Assembly (NCBI GenBank): GCA_965227145.1 | Contig: OZ245730.1 | Location: 5,766,001 to 5,830,000, forward strand | Length of the DNA: 64,000 nt | Origin: JACKAQ01 sp965227145 | GTDB lineage: Bacteria > Calditrichota > Calditrichia > RBG-13-44-9 > J075 | Direction: 5' to 3' | In this document: in pieces, positions 9,431 to 18,823 of the stretch | How the letters are laid out: the number at the start of each line of letters is the position of its first letter | Numbering within the stretch: position 1 is the first letter of the stretch | The notes under the pieces: generated by a model | Databases searched by the model: none | Told to the model about the DNA's origin: nothing | Seen by the model: the letters and a program-made list of their open reading frames with translations, nothing else | Position numbers and translations under genes: made by a program

Positions 9431-11032
9431 TTAAAGTTCTACCAGCATCACGTTTTTAATGTTATCGTCTGCCTGTAATTCATTGCGCAGGCTTGCCGGC
9501 AAATCGCCTTCGACATTGAAAATATTCAGTGCGGTGTTGGTGTTCCGGTCGCGACCGGAGGAAACCTGCCCGATGTTAATATTCTGTTCGGCGAGCAACG
9601 TTCCGACCCGCCCGATAATTCCGGGCACGTCATTATTTTCCACAATCACCATTTTGCCGCCCAGTTCCGCTTCCAGCAAATATTGGTTGAATTCCACCAG
9701 CCGGAAAATGCCGTTTGCGAAAACAGTTCCGCCGAGATGCACCATGCCTTTTTCCGTTTGAAAATCGCAGGCGATAAAATTGGTGTGGCTGGTTAACGGC
9801 TGATCTTTTTTGGTGATTTCTACCTGAATGCCTTTGTCGCGGGCGATGGTCAGGGAGTTGACCATGTTGATCAATTCCACATCGTGGGTTTCCTCATCGC
9901 CGGCAACCATTGCGCCGGCCATCAAATGGCTGGCGATGGGCATGTCCGGCAGGGTGATGATGTCGCCGTAAAAACGCATCGCCACTTCCTTTAGCCGTCC
10001 CGGTTTGATGCGGCTGAACAGCTCGCCCAAACGGGTAGCCAGTTCAAAATACGGCGCGACAATCGGTTGGATTTTTTCATCAACCGAGATAAAATTGACC
10101 GCGTGCAGGGCAACATTTTTGCGAAAATATTCGATCATCTGATCCAGAATTTGCGCCGCAACTTTGGTTTGCGCTTCCTCTGTGGATGCGCCCAAATGGG
10201 GTGTTGCCACCACTTTCGGGTGTTTGGCGAGATCGTAATTTTCCGGCGGTTCGCTCACGAATACGTCCACTGCGGCGGTGGAAACTTTGCCGCTGTCCAA
10301 CGCTGCGATCAAATCCTGCTCGTTCACGATGCCGCCACGGGCGCAATTGACGATAACCACGCCATCTTTGCAGCGCTTCAGGCTTTCGGCGTTGATCAGG
10401 TTGAGTGTTTCGGGAATTTTGGGAACGTGCAGCGTAATGATATCCGATTGTTCCAGCAACTCATTCAGCGAAACCAGTTTTACACCCAGCCGGTCGGCCA
10501 TTTCGCGAGTCATCAGCGGATCGTATCCGAGAATTTTTGTGCCAAATGAGCGAACGCGGGTCGCAACGCCCTGCCCGATTTTTCCCAAACCGACCACGCC
10601 AACGGTTTTCTCGAAGAGTTCCCGCCCCATAAACGATTTGCGATCCCACTTTCCGGACTGAATGGATGCGTGTGCCGGGGGAATGCTGCGCAAAGCGGAG
10701 AGCAACAGCGCGAGGGTGTGTTCCGTTGCGGCGATGGTGTTGCCGCCCGGAGTGTTCATTACAATAATGCCGCGATGGGTGGCGGCTTTGGTGTCTATAT
10801 TATCCACACCTGCGCCGGCTCGCCCGATAATTTTCAGCTTGCCGGGTTTTTCCAGCAAATTTGCGGTAACTTTGGTGCGACTGCGAACCACCAGTCCATC
10901 GTATGTGCCCAACACTTCTGCCAATTCTTCGGCGGAAATACCGGAGCGGTTGTCCACCTGCACGTCTTCGAGTTGGTTATATGCTTCCAAAACGCTTGCC
11001 GGCAAAGAATCGGCGATCAATATTTTAAACAT
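9431..11032 (-). CDS. serA: D-3-phosphoglycerate dehydrogenase
   Basis: First step of serine synthesis: oxidises 3-phosphoglycerate to 3-phosphohydroxypyruvate with NAD. 533 residues, the long form with an intervening domain and a C-terminal ACT domain (about 460-533). The nucleotide-binding loop reads VGVVGLGKIGQGVA; the catalytic arginine is in NCARGGIVNEQDL and the catalytic histidine in ATPHLGAST. The open frame has 10 extra codons, but the ATG at 11032 is preceded by GGGGG at 8 bases and gives the canonical MFKILIADSLPAS start. The ACT domain implies feedback by serine, as known for the family. Monocistronic, given its terminator. Confidence 0.95.
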   Translation of the reverse strand: MFKILIADSLPASVLEAYNQLEDVQVDNRSGISAEELAEVLGTYDGLVVRSRTKVTANLLEKPGKLKIIGRAGAGVDNIDTKAATHRGIIVMNTPGGNTIAATEHTLALLLSALRSIPPAHASIQSGKWDRKSFMGRELFEKTVGVVGLGKIGQGVATRVRSFGTKILGYDPLMTREMADRLGVKLVSLNELLEQSDIITLHVPKIPETLNLINAESLKRCKDGVVIVNCARGGIVNEQDLIAALDSGKVSTAAVDVFVSEPPENYDLAKHPKVVATPHLGASTEEAQTKVAAQILDQMIEYFRKNVALHAVNFISVDEKIQPIVAPYFELATRLGELFSRIKPGRLKEVAMRFYGDIITLPDMPIASHLMAGAMVAGDEETHDVELINMVNSLTIARDKGIQVEITKKDQPLTSHTNFIACDFQTEKGMVHLGGTVFANGIFRLVEFNQYLLEAELGGKMVIVENNDVPGIIGRVGTLLAEQNINIGQVSSGRDRNTNTALNIFNVEGDLPASLRNELQADDNIKNVMLVEL

Positions 11033-11600
11033 TTTATTCGCCCCCATGGGTATTAATAGCATGTGATTATTGGAACAAAGATAAATATAACATTTTCTAA
11101 TTTCTCTTTCTACAATAAAATTGGTAAATTATTTCAGAAACAACAGGGGTTTTTTTAAGCGTGTCATTTATTTTTCAGGATTCCGCAGCAAATTTTGTTT
11201 CAAGAAACGGCAGTGTATCGTTTTGTAGCAATTCAAACAAAAAATTGCTTGCAATTATTCAACAGAATCTCTAAAATTGTGCGCTTCTATTTTGGCATGG
11301 CGAGTTTGATTATTTCTTCCGGACTACGCCAAAATCCACCGATCTCAAAGTTTTAAAATGCGTATAAAGAACTGAATCAGTTCGTCTAATTTTTTGGTTT
11401 TTTATATGTTTGCAATATATCAAAATTTAGTAAACCCATTTTACCGTATTGAAAACTGTAAATTTCATCAGATTGTTTTGTGTTGTTCTATTAACAGGAC
11501 ACGGCAGAACCTTGCGGCGTTAGTGGTATTGGGCAACTGGGCAGATATGGATTTAAAGCGGAACGGATAGCGGAAACTATCGATAAGCAAGAGGGTATGT
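11033..11600. other. AT-rich intergenic region between serA and the AP2 gene
   Basis: No convincing gene in about 570 bases. Structure seen: ATTTTGGC at 11289-11296 with its complement at 11328-11335; and a short palindrome GAACTGAATCAGTTC near 11368-11382 followed by T-rich sequence, which may be a weak terminator. The last 30 bases carry a small hairpin (GATAG/CTATC) and GAGGG before the AP2 gene start. Both divergent promoters must lie here, but none is clear enough to call. Confidence 0.5.
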
Positions 11601-12470
11601 ATGAAAAAAGTTAAAGGCATTTCGCGAATTGACTCCGAAGTGAAAAAGATGCACGGCTGGTATGTTCGCGTTTATGGTGGCGGGAAAACGTTTTCCAAAT
11701 ATTTTAGCGACCATCGCTACGAAAGCAAACAGCAGGCGTATGATGAAGCAGTAAATTATCTTTCCGCACTTACCGATGAAATTCGTGAACAGTACAAAGA
11801 TTATTCACCCCGGCAAAACCAACCGAAATATCGCAAAAGACCTGGCACAACCAATACTTCCGGAGTGGTTGGCGTTCACCGCTGCGAAACTGTGAGCCGT
11901 GGCAAAAGCGTTACCTATTGGGTTGCAACCTGGAATGAGAACGGCAAACGCAAAGACAAAACATTTTATTTCGGCGATAAAAACCGCACCGAAGCCGAAG
12001 CCAAACGGCTGGCTATCGAATGGCGTGCCCGGAAAATGCGCGAATTGGCCGGTAAAGATGTCATTATCGCTAATGGCAAGCATGGCAAAAAAGAGCAGCC
12101 GATTACCGGAAAAAAACAGCTCAACAGCTGGGTAGCCGGATTGAGTATCAAAGAATGGAGCCCGGATATGAGCGTGGGTCAAACATATGCCGATCGCTCA
12201 ATCAAAAAGCGGGAAACCTTCAACGAAAAACGGATCGACGATCTCAAACAGTTTTTGGGTTTGGCATCCGAACATTTTGACTGGTCGAAAATTGATTACG
12301 ATTTCGGGCGGGGCGTTTTCCAGCGGGACGTGCGCAGCCGCTGCTTTTGGAGCAACAACGGCATCCGCACGGATGTGATTGTGGATGAAGACGGGCACAT
12401 TGTCATACATCAGGGTGTGGAGCCGGATGAGTATTACATCAATCACAAAAATGCGTCAGAAAAGGCGTAA
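11601..12470 (+). CDS. AP2-domain DNA-binding protein, orphan
   Basis: 289 residues, soluble, basic in the N-terminal two thirds. Two AP2-like segments are visible: a degenerate one at about 4-55 (GWYVRVYGGGKTFSKYF) and a clear one at about 88-145 (NTSGVVGVHR ... YWVATWNENGKRKDKTFYFG ... A..LAIEWRARKM). Bacterial AP2 domains are DNA-binding and are mostly found in phage proteins and homing endonucleases. No HNH or other nuclease motif is recognisable in the C-terminal half, which is of unknown function. Start has GAGGG upstream. It stands alone between two housekeeping genes and ends at a strong terminator, which suggests acquisition as a single cassette. Function unknown. Confidence 0.7.
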   Translation: MKKVKGISRIDSEVKKMHGWYVRVYGGGKTFSKYFSDHRYESKQQAYDEAVNYLSALTDEIREQYKDYSPRQNQPKYRKRPGTTNTSGVVGVHRCETVSRGKSVTYWVATWNENGKRKDKTFYFGDKNRTEAEAKRLAIEWRARKMRELAGKDVIIANGKHGKKEQPITGKKQLNSWVAGLSIKEWSPDMSVGQTYADRSIKKRETFNEKRIDDLKQFLGLASEHFDWSKIDYDFGRGVFQRDVRSRCFWSNNGIRTDVIVDEDGHIVIHQGVEPDEYYINHKNASEKA

Positions 12471-12501
12471 TACCGACCGTTAGGCAATAATGAATTCAAT
12501 A

Positions 12502-12536
12502 AAAAAGGCGATCCGAACAGATCGCCTTTTTTTGTT
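12502..12536. terminator. Bidirectional intrinsic terminator between the AP2 gene and gcvP
   Basis: Stem AAAAAGGCGATC and its perfect complement around CGAACA, with a T run on each strand. It serves both convergent genes. Confidence 0.92.
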
Positions 12537-12554
12537 TCCAATTATTTGACCGCG

Positions 12555-15464
12555 TTAATTGTTGTCACCATCCGCGTAAGCTTCCAGCGGCGGGCAACTG
12601 CAGATCAGGTTGCGGTCGCCATAGGCGTTGTCGATTCGCGCAACCGTTGGCCAAAACTTTTTCGCGCGGACAAACGGCAGCGGGAACGCCGCTTTTTCGC
12701 GGGAATAGCTGTGGCTCCATTCGCTGCTGAGCACTTCGTCCACGGTGTGCGGGGCCATTTTCAGCACGTTATCTTTCGAGTCGGCACTGCCGTCCATCAC
12801 TTCCTGAATTTCTTTCCGGATAGCAATCATCGCTTCGCAGAAACGATCCAGCTCGCCTTTATCTTCGCTTTCGGTGGGCTCAACCATAATCGTTCCGGCA
12901 ACCGGGAAAGAAACCGTCGGCGCGTGGAAACCGTAATCCATCAACCGTTTGGCGATGTCTTCTACCTCGATGCCGTATTCCTTGAACGGGCGGCAATCGA
13001 AAATCATTTCGTGCGCGCAGCGATCGTTTTCACCGGTGTAAAGCACGGAGTAATGTTTCGCCAACTGCGCTTTGATGTAATTTGCGTTCAAAATGGCATA
13101 TTTGGTCGAGTCCGTTACGCCGCGATGCCCGAGCATTTTAATGTAACCGTAAGAAATAAGCATAATGCTGGCACTGCCGAATCGCGCAGCGGAAACCGCG
13201 CTCATATTTTGGGCGCCATTTTTCCCGATGACGTGACCGGGCAACAGCGGCGCCAAATGTTTCGCCACGCCGATGGGACCCATTCCCGGACCGCCGCCGC
13301 CGTGTGGAATAGCAAACGTTTTGTGTAAATTGAGGTGACAAACATCCGCGCCGATGAGCCCGGGACTGGTTAGCCCGACCTGCGCATTCATGTTGGCGCC
13401 GTCCATGTAAACCTGTCCGCCATTTTGGTGGATGATCCGGCAAACTTCCCGGATGCCCGCCTCAAAAACGCCGTGAGTGGATGGATATGTGACCATTAGT
13501 GCAGCGAGATTTTCCGCATGTTTTTCGGCTTTGGCTCGGAGATCGTCAATATCGATATTGCCGTGATCGTCGCATTTTACGATGACCACATCCATGCCTG
13601 CCATCACTGCGCTGGCCGGGTTGGTGCCGTGCGCGGAGGACGGAATGAGCGCCACATTCCGGTGGCTTTCGCCGCGACTTTTGTGATATTCGCGGATAAC
13701 CATCATCCCGGCAAACTCGCCCTGCGCACCGGAATTCGGTTGCAGCGATACTGCCGCAAATCCGGTAATTTCGCAGAGCCATTTTTCCAGATCACCAAAA
13801 ATTTGTTGGTAGCCTTTGGTTTGTTCATCCGGCGCGAACGGGTGGATGCCGCCAAATTCCCGCCAGCTCACCGGCGCCAGCTCGCTGGTGGCGTTCAGTT
13901 TCATGGTGCAGGAGCCCAGCGGAATCATCGATGTTGCCAGTGTTAAGTCCTTATTTTCCAAACTCTTGATATAGCGGAGCATCTGCGTTTCGCTTTGGTG
14001 GTTGTGAAATACTGCGTGTGTTAAATATTCGCTTTTGCGAACCAGACTGCCGGAAATATTGCCGGTGTTGGCTTCGTACGAATCCCAATCGATTTCGGCT
14101 GCGGTTTTGTCGGTTGCGGTTGCAAAAATTTCCACGATTTGCTGCACATCCGCCGGCGTGGTGGTTTCGTCCAGCGCGATTCCGATGTGCGTATCGCCAA
14201 TATAACGGAAGTTGATTTCATTTTTGAGCGCCAGTTTGCGCACGGTTTCCTGCGTTTTCGCGCTGCCCGCGTTGATGCGCAGCGTATCGAAATACTGTTT
14301 GTTTTCCTGCGAAAACCCGAGTTTCTTCAACTCCGCCGCCAAAACAACCGCCAGCGTGTGAATGCGGCACGCAATGTTTTTCAACCCTTCCGGACCGTGA
14401 TACACCGCGTACATGCTGGCCATATTTGCCAGCAGCGTTTGCGCCGTGCAAATGTTGGATGTCGCTTTTTCCCGGCGAATGTGCTGCTCGCGGGTTTGCA
14501 GCGCCATGCGATAGGCGGGATTCCCGTGCCGGTCGATGGAAACGCCGATGATCCGCCCGGGCACCTGCCGTTTAAATTCCTCGCGGCTGGCGAAAAACGC
14601 CGCGTGCGGTCCGCCGTAACCCATCGGCACGCCAAATCGCTGGGCGGAACCGACCACCACATCCGCGCCCAGTTCGCCGGGCGGGGTGATGAGCGTTAAA
14701 CTCAGCAAATCTGCCGCTACCGCGACAAACATCCCGCGACTTTTGGCGGCGGAAATAGCGGTTGATTTATCGCGGATTTCGCCGTCCGCATCCGGATATT
14801 GCAGCAGCGCACCAAACATCGCATCGCTGAAATCCATTTTGGCGGGATCGCCGATATGCAGATCGATACCCAACGGCTCCGCGCGGGTTTTCAGCACGTC
14901 GATGGTTTGTGGGTAGCATTTTTCGGAAACAAAAAAAGTATTCGCATTATTTTTCACCTGATCGCGCGGGCGCAGGCGATGGAACATTGCCATCGCTTCG
15001 GCGGCGGCGGTGGCTTCGTCCAGCAGCGATGCATTGGCGATTTCCATTCCGGTCAGATCCGAAACAACGGTTTGGAAATTGAGCAGCGCTTCCAGTCGGC
15101 CCTGCGCAATTTCTGCCTGATACGGCGTGTACGCCGTGTACCACGACGGATTTTCCAGAATATTCCGCAAAATCACGCCCGGAACGATGCAATCGTAATA
15201 GCCCAACCCGATGTAAGATTTGAACACCTGATTGTTGGCAGCGCTCTGCCGCAGCTCTTTCAAATATTGCGCTTCGCTGACCCCTTCGGGAATATCCATC
15301 GATTTATCGATGCGAATCCCGTCGGGAATCGTTTCACTCATCAGCGAATCCAGCGATTTGCTCCCGATGACAGCCAGCATCTCTTTCGTTTCTGCGGCAT
15401 TTGGTCCCAAATGGCGGCCGGCAAAAGAATTGGTGTTGTTCAGCTTATCCAGCAATTTTCCCAT
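12555..15464 (-). CDS. gcvP: Glycine dehydrogenase (decarboxylating), P protein of the glycine cleavage system
   Basis: PLP enzyme that decarboxylates glycine and passes the aminomethyl group to the lipoyl H protein. 969 residues, the full-length single-chain form (N and C halves fused). The PLP lysine is K715 in HLNLHKTFAIPHGGGGPG, beside the glycine-rich loop; the N-terminal motif SFAGRHLGP is present. The frame is open 21 codons upstream, but the ATG at 15464 with GGAG 10 bases before it gives the standard N-terminus. The gcvT and gcvH genes are not in the window. It follows the hydrogenase operon on the same strand after a 174-base gap with its own possible promoter. Confidence 0.96.
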   Translation of the reverse strand: MGKLLDKLNNTNSFAGRHLGPNAAETKEMLAVIGSKSLDSLMSETIPDGIRIDKSMDIPEGVSEAQYLKELRQSAANNQVFKSYIGLGYYDCIVPGVILRNILENPSWYTAYTPYQAEIAQGRLEALLNFQTVVSDLTGMEIANASLLDEATAAAEAMAMFHRLRPRDQVKNNANTFFVSEKCYPQTIDVLKTRAEPLGIDLHIGDPAKMDFSDAMFGALLQYPDADGEIRDKSTAISAAKSRGMFVAVAADLLSLTLITPPGELGADVVVGSAQRFGVPMGYGGPHAAFFASREEFKRQVPGRIIGVSIDRHGNPAYRMALQTREQHIRREKATSNICTAQTLLANMASMYAVYHGPEGLKNIACRIHTLAVVLAAELKKLGFSQENKQYFDTLRINAGSAKTQETVRKLALKNEINFRYIGDTHIGIALDETTTPADVQQIVEIFATATDKTAAEIDWDSYEANTGNISGSLVRKSEYLTHAVFHNHQSETQMLRYIKSLENKDLTLATSMIPLGSCTMKLNATSELAPVSWREFGGIHPFAPDEQTKGYQQIFGDLEKWLCEITGFAAVSLQPNSGAQGEFAGMMVIREYHKSRGESHRNVALIPSSAHGTNPASAVMAGMDVVIVKCDDHGNIDIDDLRAKAEKHAENLAALMVTYPSTHGVFEAGIREVCRIIHQNGGQVYMDGANMNAQVGLTSPGLIGADVCHLNLHKTFAIPHGGGGPGMGPIGVAKHLAPLLPGHVIGKNGAQNMSAVSAARFGSASIMLISYGYIKMLGHRGVTDSTKYAILNANYIKAQLAKHYSVLYTGENDRCAHEMIFDCRPFKEYGIEVEDIAKRLMDYGFHAPTVSFPVAGTIMVEPTESEDKGELDRFCEAMIAIRKEIQEVMDGSADSKDNVLKMAPHTVDEVLSSEWSHSYSREKAAFPLPFVRAKKFWPTVARIDNAYGDRNLICSCPPLEAYADGDNN

Positions 15465-15552
15465 GAAATTGTTACTCCGTATGCGTAAAACAGTTTGGCG
15501 GCCCGGCGACGGTTGAAGCGCCGGCATCCGGAATTTTCATAATTTTGTAACA

Positions 15553-15581
15553 AATTTAGCAAGTTGAAAGTGCGTTCGCAA
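15553..15581 (-). promoter_or_regulatory. Possible gcvP promoter
   Basis: On the minus strand TTGCGA (15581-15576) and TAAATT (15558-15553) are 17 bases apart, about 90 bases before the gcvP start. No glycine riboswitch-like structure is recognisable in the leader. Confidence 0.35.
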
Positions 15582-15638
15582 CGATTTAGAAAAGGCAGGG
15601 ATTTTGCAGATTCCGGCGAGAGAAAAACCCGGCGTGAA

Positions 15639-16130
15639 TTACGATGGCAATTCGACGCCGGATGAGGTGTGGGTTTTATGGAGTAGAGAAATAAGGCTTC
15701 GAAATTTGGCGATGGCAACCGGCATGGCTTGCCACACTTCCGGCGATAAATGATACGCCTCCTCAAATGCTTTCGCACCGATGGTCAGTTGATACGCCGG
15801 CGGCGGCGAATCCATAATCTGCCCGGCAAGTTGCAACAAAATGCCCGGCTGCATATTGTGTAAATAACGGATTTTACTGTTGTTAACCGCAAACACCCGT
15901 TCGCATTTTACCTCGCCCGGCTGCAGCGAAACGGAAGCATCGACAAACACAACGGTTTGCACATCCCGCAGCAGCAACGCATATTCCGGGAGCAGCTGGT
16001 GCACACGTCGAATGTTTATCCTGGCGGGGAATTTCGTATGCGCCAGCTGCACACCCAGATAATGCGCTGCGCCGTCATCACCCCGAAGGAGGTTGCCGAT
16101 ACAGATAACGAGCAGTTTGGAGCAAATCAT
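15639..16130 (-). CDS. hoxW: [NiFe] hydrogenase maturation endopeptidase
   Basis: 163 residues of the HyaD/HycI/HoxW peptidase family, which cuts the C-terminal tail of the large subunit once nickel is inserted. The family start motif is seen (VICIGNLLRGDDGAA; the Asp/Glu ligand position after GN is L in this protein, but the later D of GDDG is present), followed by TVVFVDASVSLQPGEV. Its ATG overlaps the hoxH stop codon in ATGA, so translation is coupled to its substrate. The symbol follows from context; specificity for HoxH is inferred. The open frame upstream of this ATG is a shadow of hoxH. Confidence 0.86.
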   Translation of the reverse strand: MICSKLLVICIGNLLRGDDGAAHYLGVQLAHTKFPARINIRRVHQLLPEYALLLRDVQTVVFVDASVSLQPGEVKCERVFAVNNSKIRYLHNMQPGILLQLAGQIMDSPPPAYQLTIGAKAFEEAYHLSPEVWQAMPVAIAKFRSLISLLHKTHTSSGVELPS

Positions 16131-17545
16131 CGTTTGACCTCGTCGGCGATGCTGCCGTCCGGGTTCATCAATTGAATATGCAATGGCATTTGCCCGATGG
16201 CGTGGGTGGAGCAGCTCAAACACGGGTCGAATGCCCGAACCACGGCTTCCACCCGGTTGAGCATGCCTTCTTCCAGCTTGTCGCCTTTGACGTAATGTTT
16301 GGCGACCTGCAAAACGCCCCGGTTCATCGCCAGGTTGTTGTGTCCGGTGGCGATAATCAGGTTTGCCCACTCAATTTTACCGTTTTTGTTGCTGCGATAA
16401 TGGTGCATCAAAATGCCGCGCGGCGCTTCGGAAACGCCGATGCCGGAGGTGCTGTTCGGGCGGGCATACGCACGAACGTGTTGATCCAGAATTTTCGAAT
16501 TGGTAAGCAACTGCTGCATTTTTTCCACGCAATACAAAATTTCGATCAATCGGGCGTAATGAAAATAGAACGAGCTGAGGATCGCACCGCGCTGCAGCGA
16601 CTGGAATTCTGCCCATTCTTCATCCGCGAGCGGTGTGCCGCAACGGTCGATGATGTTCAGCCGCGCCAGCGGCCCAACGCGATAAATGCCTTCCGGATAG
16701 CCAAAAGCTTTGTAATACGGCGACTTGAGATAGCTGTGCGGCTCCACCGCTTCGGCGATGTGATCGTTAAAATCCAGCGTATCGATCTGGTCTGCGATGA
16801 TGTTTCGGGCGGAATCGACCACGCGAATGTTGCCGTCGTAAAATTCCAGCATGCCTTTCGGGTCCACCAATCCCAAAAACAGCGTGGGAAAATTGGCGAA
16901 GGTCTGGATTTCTTCTTTGAAATTATGGCGGATTTCCTGAAAAATAGCCAGCGTACTGCGGGCAATGCGCAACGCTTCCGGGAGCATCGCTAAAATTTTA
17001 TCGCGATGCGCTTCCGCCAGCGGACTGCTGACACCGCCAGGAACTACCCACGCCGGGTGAATGCGTTTGCCGCCCAACAATTCGATAATTTCCTGCCCGA
17101 TTTTGCGCAGCTGAATACCGTCTGCAACCTGTTGTTTGTGGGTTTCCAGCAAGCCAACAACGTTTCGTTTTAACGGATCGGCGTCCATTCCCAACAGCAA
17201 ATCCGGCGAGCTGAGGTGGAAAAAGCTGAGCGCATGCGATTGCAGAATTTGCGCCAGATTCATAATTTTTCGCAACATAACCGCCGTTGGCGGGATTTGC
17301 ACAGCCATCAAATCATCGCAGGCTTTGGCAGATGCAATCAGGTGTGAAACCGGGCAAATGCCGCAAATCCGCGCCATCAGCGAGGGCATTTCAAAAAATG
17401 GGCGACCTTCGCAAAATTTTTCAAATCCGCGAAATTGGGTAACGTGAAACTGGGCATCAACGACGTTGCCCTGATCGTTCAATTGCAGCGTAATTTTTGC
17501 GTGGCCTTCAATTCGCGTTACGTTATCGATGGTTATCGTTCGCAT
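16127..17545 (-). CDS. hoxH: NAD-reducing [NiFe] hydrogenase large subunit
   Basis: 472 residues carrying the NiFe active site. The N-terminal L1 motif is RICGICPVSH (C61, C64) and the C-terminal L2 motif DPCLSCSTH (C442, C445, H448). A 24-residue tail beginning AIGQMPLHI follows H448 and is what the neighbouring endopeptidase should remove. The DPCLSCSTH ending and the operon partners place it in group 3d, the bidirectional NAD(H)-linked soluble hydrogenases. AGGAG precedes the ATG; it starts 15 bases after hoxY. Confidence 0.95.
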   Translation of the reverse strand: MRTITIDNVTRIEGHAKITLQLNDQGNVVDAQFHVTQFRGFEKFCEGRPFFEMPSLMARICGICPVSHLIASAKACDDLMAVQIPPTAVMLRKIMNLAQILQSHALSFFHLSSPDLLLGMDADPLKRNVVGLLETHKQQVADGIQLRKIGQEIIELLGGKRIHPAWVVPGGVSSPLAEAHRDKILAMLPEALRIARSTLAIFQEIRHNFKEEIQTFANFPTLFLGLVDPKGMLEFYDGNIRVVDSARNIIADQIDTLDFNDHIAEAVEPHSYLKSPYYKAFGYPEGIYRVGPLARLNIIDRCGTPLADEEWAEFQSLQRGAILSSFYFHYARLIEILYCVEKMQQLLTNSKILDQHVRAYARPNSTSGIGVSEAPRGILMHHYRSNKNGKIEWANLIIATGHNNLAMNRGVLQVAKHYVKGDKLEEGMLNRVEAVVRAFDPCLSCSTHAIGQMPLHIQLMNPDGSIADEVKR

Positions 17546-17560
17546 AATTTTATACTCCTG

Positions 17561-18094
17561 TTAAGCGCCAAAGCGCGTGCGGGTGCTCAAATCGGGTGTT
17601 TTTCCGTCCAGTAAATCCATCACAGCCTGAAAAATGGTATCCGCATGCGGCGGGCAGCCGGGGATGAACACATCCACTTTTACGGCTTCGTGAACCGGCA
17701 TTTCCCGATCGAGAATTTGGGGAATCACTTTGTCCGGAATTTGTCGGTTGGTTGTAGCGTTTTCGAAATAGGCGCGATTGAGCACATCCGCTTTTTTGAA
17801 CGGGTTGCGCATGCCCGGCACGTTGGAAGTTACCGCGCAGTCGCCCAGCGAAACGAGAATCCGGGTGTGCGCCCGGATGTGCCGGATTTTGTGCAAATCT
17901 TCGATATTCCCGATGGCGCCTTCCACCAGCGCGATGTCCACCATTTCCGGATACGTTTTTACATCTACCAGCGGGCTATACACCAGATCCGCTTTTTCCA
18001 GCAATTGCAAAATGCGTTCGTCCATATCCAGAAAAGACATGTGGCAGCCGGAGCAGCCATCCAGCCAAACGGTTGCCAGTGATTTTTTGCTCAT
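17561..18094 (-). CDS. hoxY: NAD-reducing hydrogenase small subunit
   Basis: 177 residues, the short form of the small subunit that holds only the proximal [4Fe-4S] cluster. Ligands are visible in WLDGCSGCHMSF, LGDCAVTSNVPGMRN and IPGCPPHADTI. No twin-arginine signal is present, so the enzyme is cytoplasmic. Its ATG overlaps the hoxU stop (ATGA). It passes electrons from HoxH toward the diaphorase part HoxU/HoxF. Confidence 0.94.
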   Translation of the reverse strand: MSKKSLATVWLDGCSGCHMSFLDMDERILQLLEKADLVYSPLVDVKTYPEMVDIALVEGAIGNIEDLHKIRHIRAHTRILVSLGDCAVTSNVPGMRNPFKKADVLNRAYFENATTNRQIPDKVIPQILDREMPVHEAVKVDVFIPGCPPHADTIFQAVMDLLDGKTPDLSTRTRFGA

Positions 18095-18810
18095 TTTTTG
18101 CCCTCCCGCATCACAGTTAAGTAGGGTAAGAACTGCCGTTTTTTGGCCATTTCCGCAACGGATTTTCCTTTTTCAGATAGCGCGCCGGTCGGGCAAACCT
18201 GAACGCATTTGCCGCAACTGGTGCAGGTTTCCGATTCGCCCCACGGTTGGTTTAAATCCGTAATCACCCGCGACTGGATGCCGCGCCCCATCAAATCCCA
18301 GGTGTGCGCGCCCTCGATTTCGTCGCAGACGCGAATGCAGCGGGTACAAAGCACGCAACGGTTGTGGTCGATCACAAAATGTTCGTGCGATGCATCCAGC
18401 GGTACGGCGGGATAAAAATAGGGCAACTCAACATGCGTTAATCCCAGTTCCTGAGCAAGGTTTTGCAGCTCGCAATGCCCGTTGGATACGCAAACCGAGC
18501 AAACGTGATTGCGTTCAGTAAACAGCATTTCCAGAATTTGCCGGCGATTTTGCTGCAATCGCGGCGAATTGGTGATCACTTCCATGCCTTCTTCCACACG
18601 GGTGACGCAAGCGGGCAGCAGTTTTTCGCTGCCTTTTACCTCGATGAGGCACAACCGGCAGGCGCCGACAGGGCTGAGCCCTTCCAGATGGCAAAGCGTT
18701 GGAATCCGGATGCCATGTTCCTGTGCCACTTCCAGCACGGTTTGATTGGCGGTTGCGCCAACATCCAATCCGTCGATCACCAGTGTTTTGATATGTCCTG
18801 ATGTAAGCAT
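18091..18810 (-). CDS. hoxU: Hydrogenase diaphorase subunit, iron-sulfur protein
   Basis: 239 residues, similar to the N-terminal part of NuoG. Order: [2Fe-2S] ferredoxin domain (CHLEGLSPVGACRLC), a His-containing region (CSVCVSNGHCELQ) and two [4Fe-4S] ferredoxin motifs (CVLCTRCIRVC; CTSCGKCVQVCPTGA). It wires electrons between HoxF and HoxY. The frame opens 7 codons earlier, but the ATG at 18810 has a perfect GGAGG five bases upstream and sits 13 bases after the hoxF stop. Confidence 0.94.
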   Translation of the reverse strand: MLTSGHIKTLVIDGLDVGATANQTVLEVAQEHGIRIPTLCHLEGLSPVGACRLCLIEVKGSEKLLPACVTRVEEGMEVITNSPRLQQNRRQILEMLFTERNHVCSVCVSNGHCELQNLAQELGLTHVELPYFYPAVPLDASHEHFVIDHNRCVLCTRCIRVCDEIEGAHTWDLMGRGIQSRVITDLNQPWGESETCTSCGKCVQVCPTGALSEKGKSVAEMAKKRQFLPYLTVMREGKK

Positions 18811-18823
18811 TTTTTCCTCCAAA

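Noticed and set aside
15465..15638. Glycine riboswitch before gcvP
   Set aside because: No tandem aptamer-like motif could be seen in the leader.
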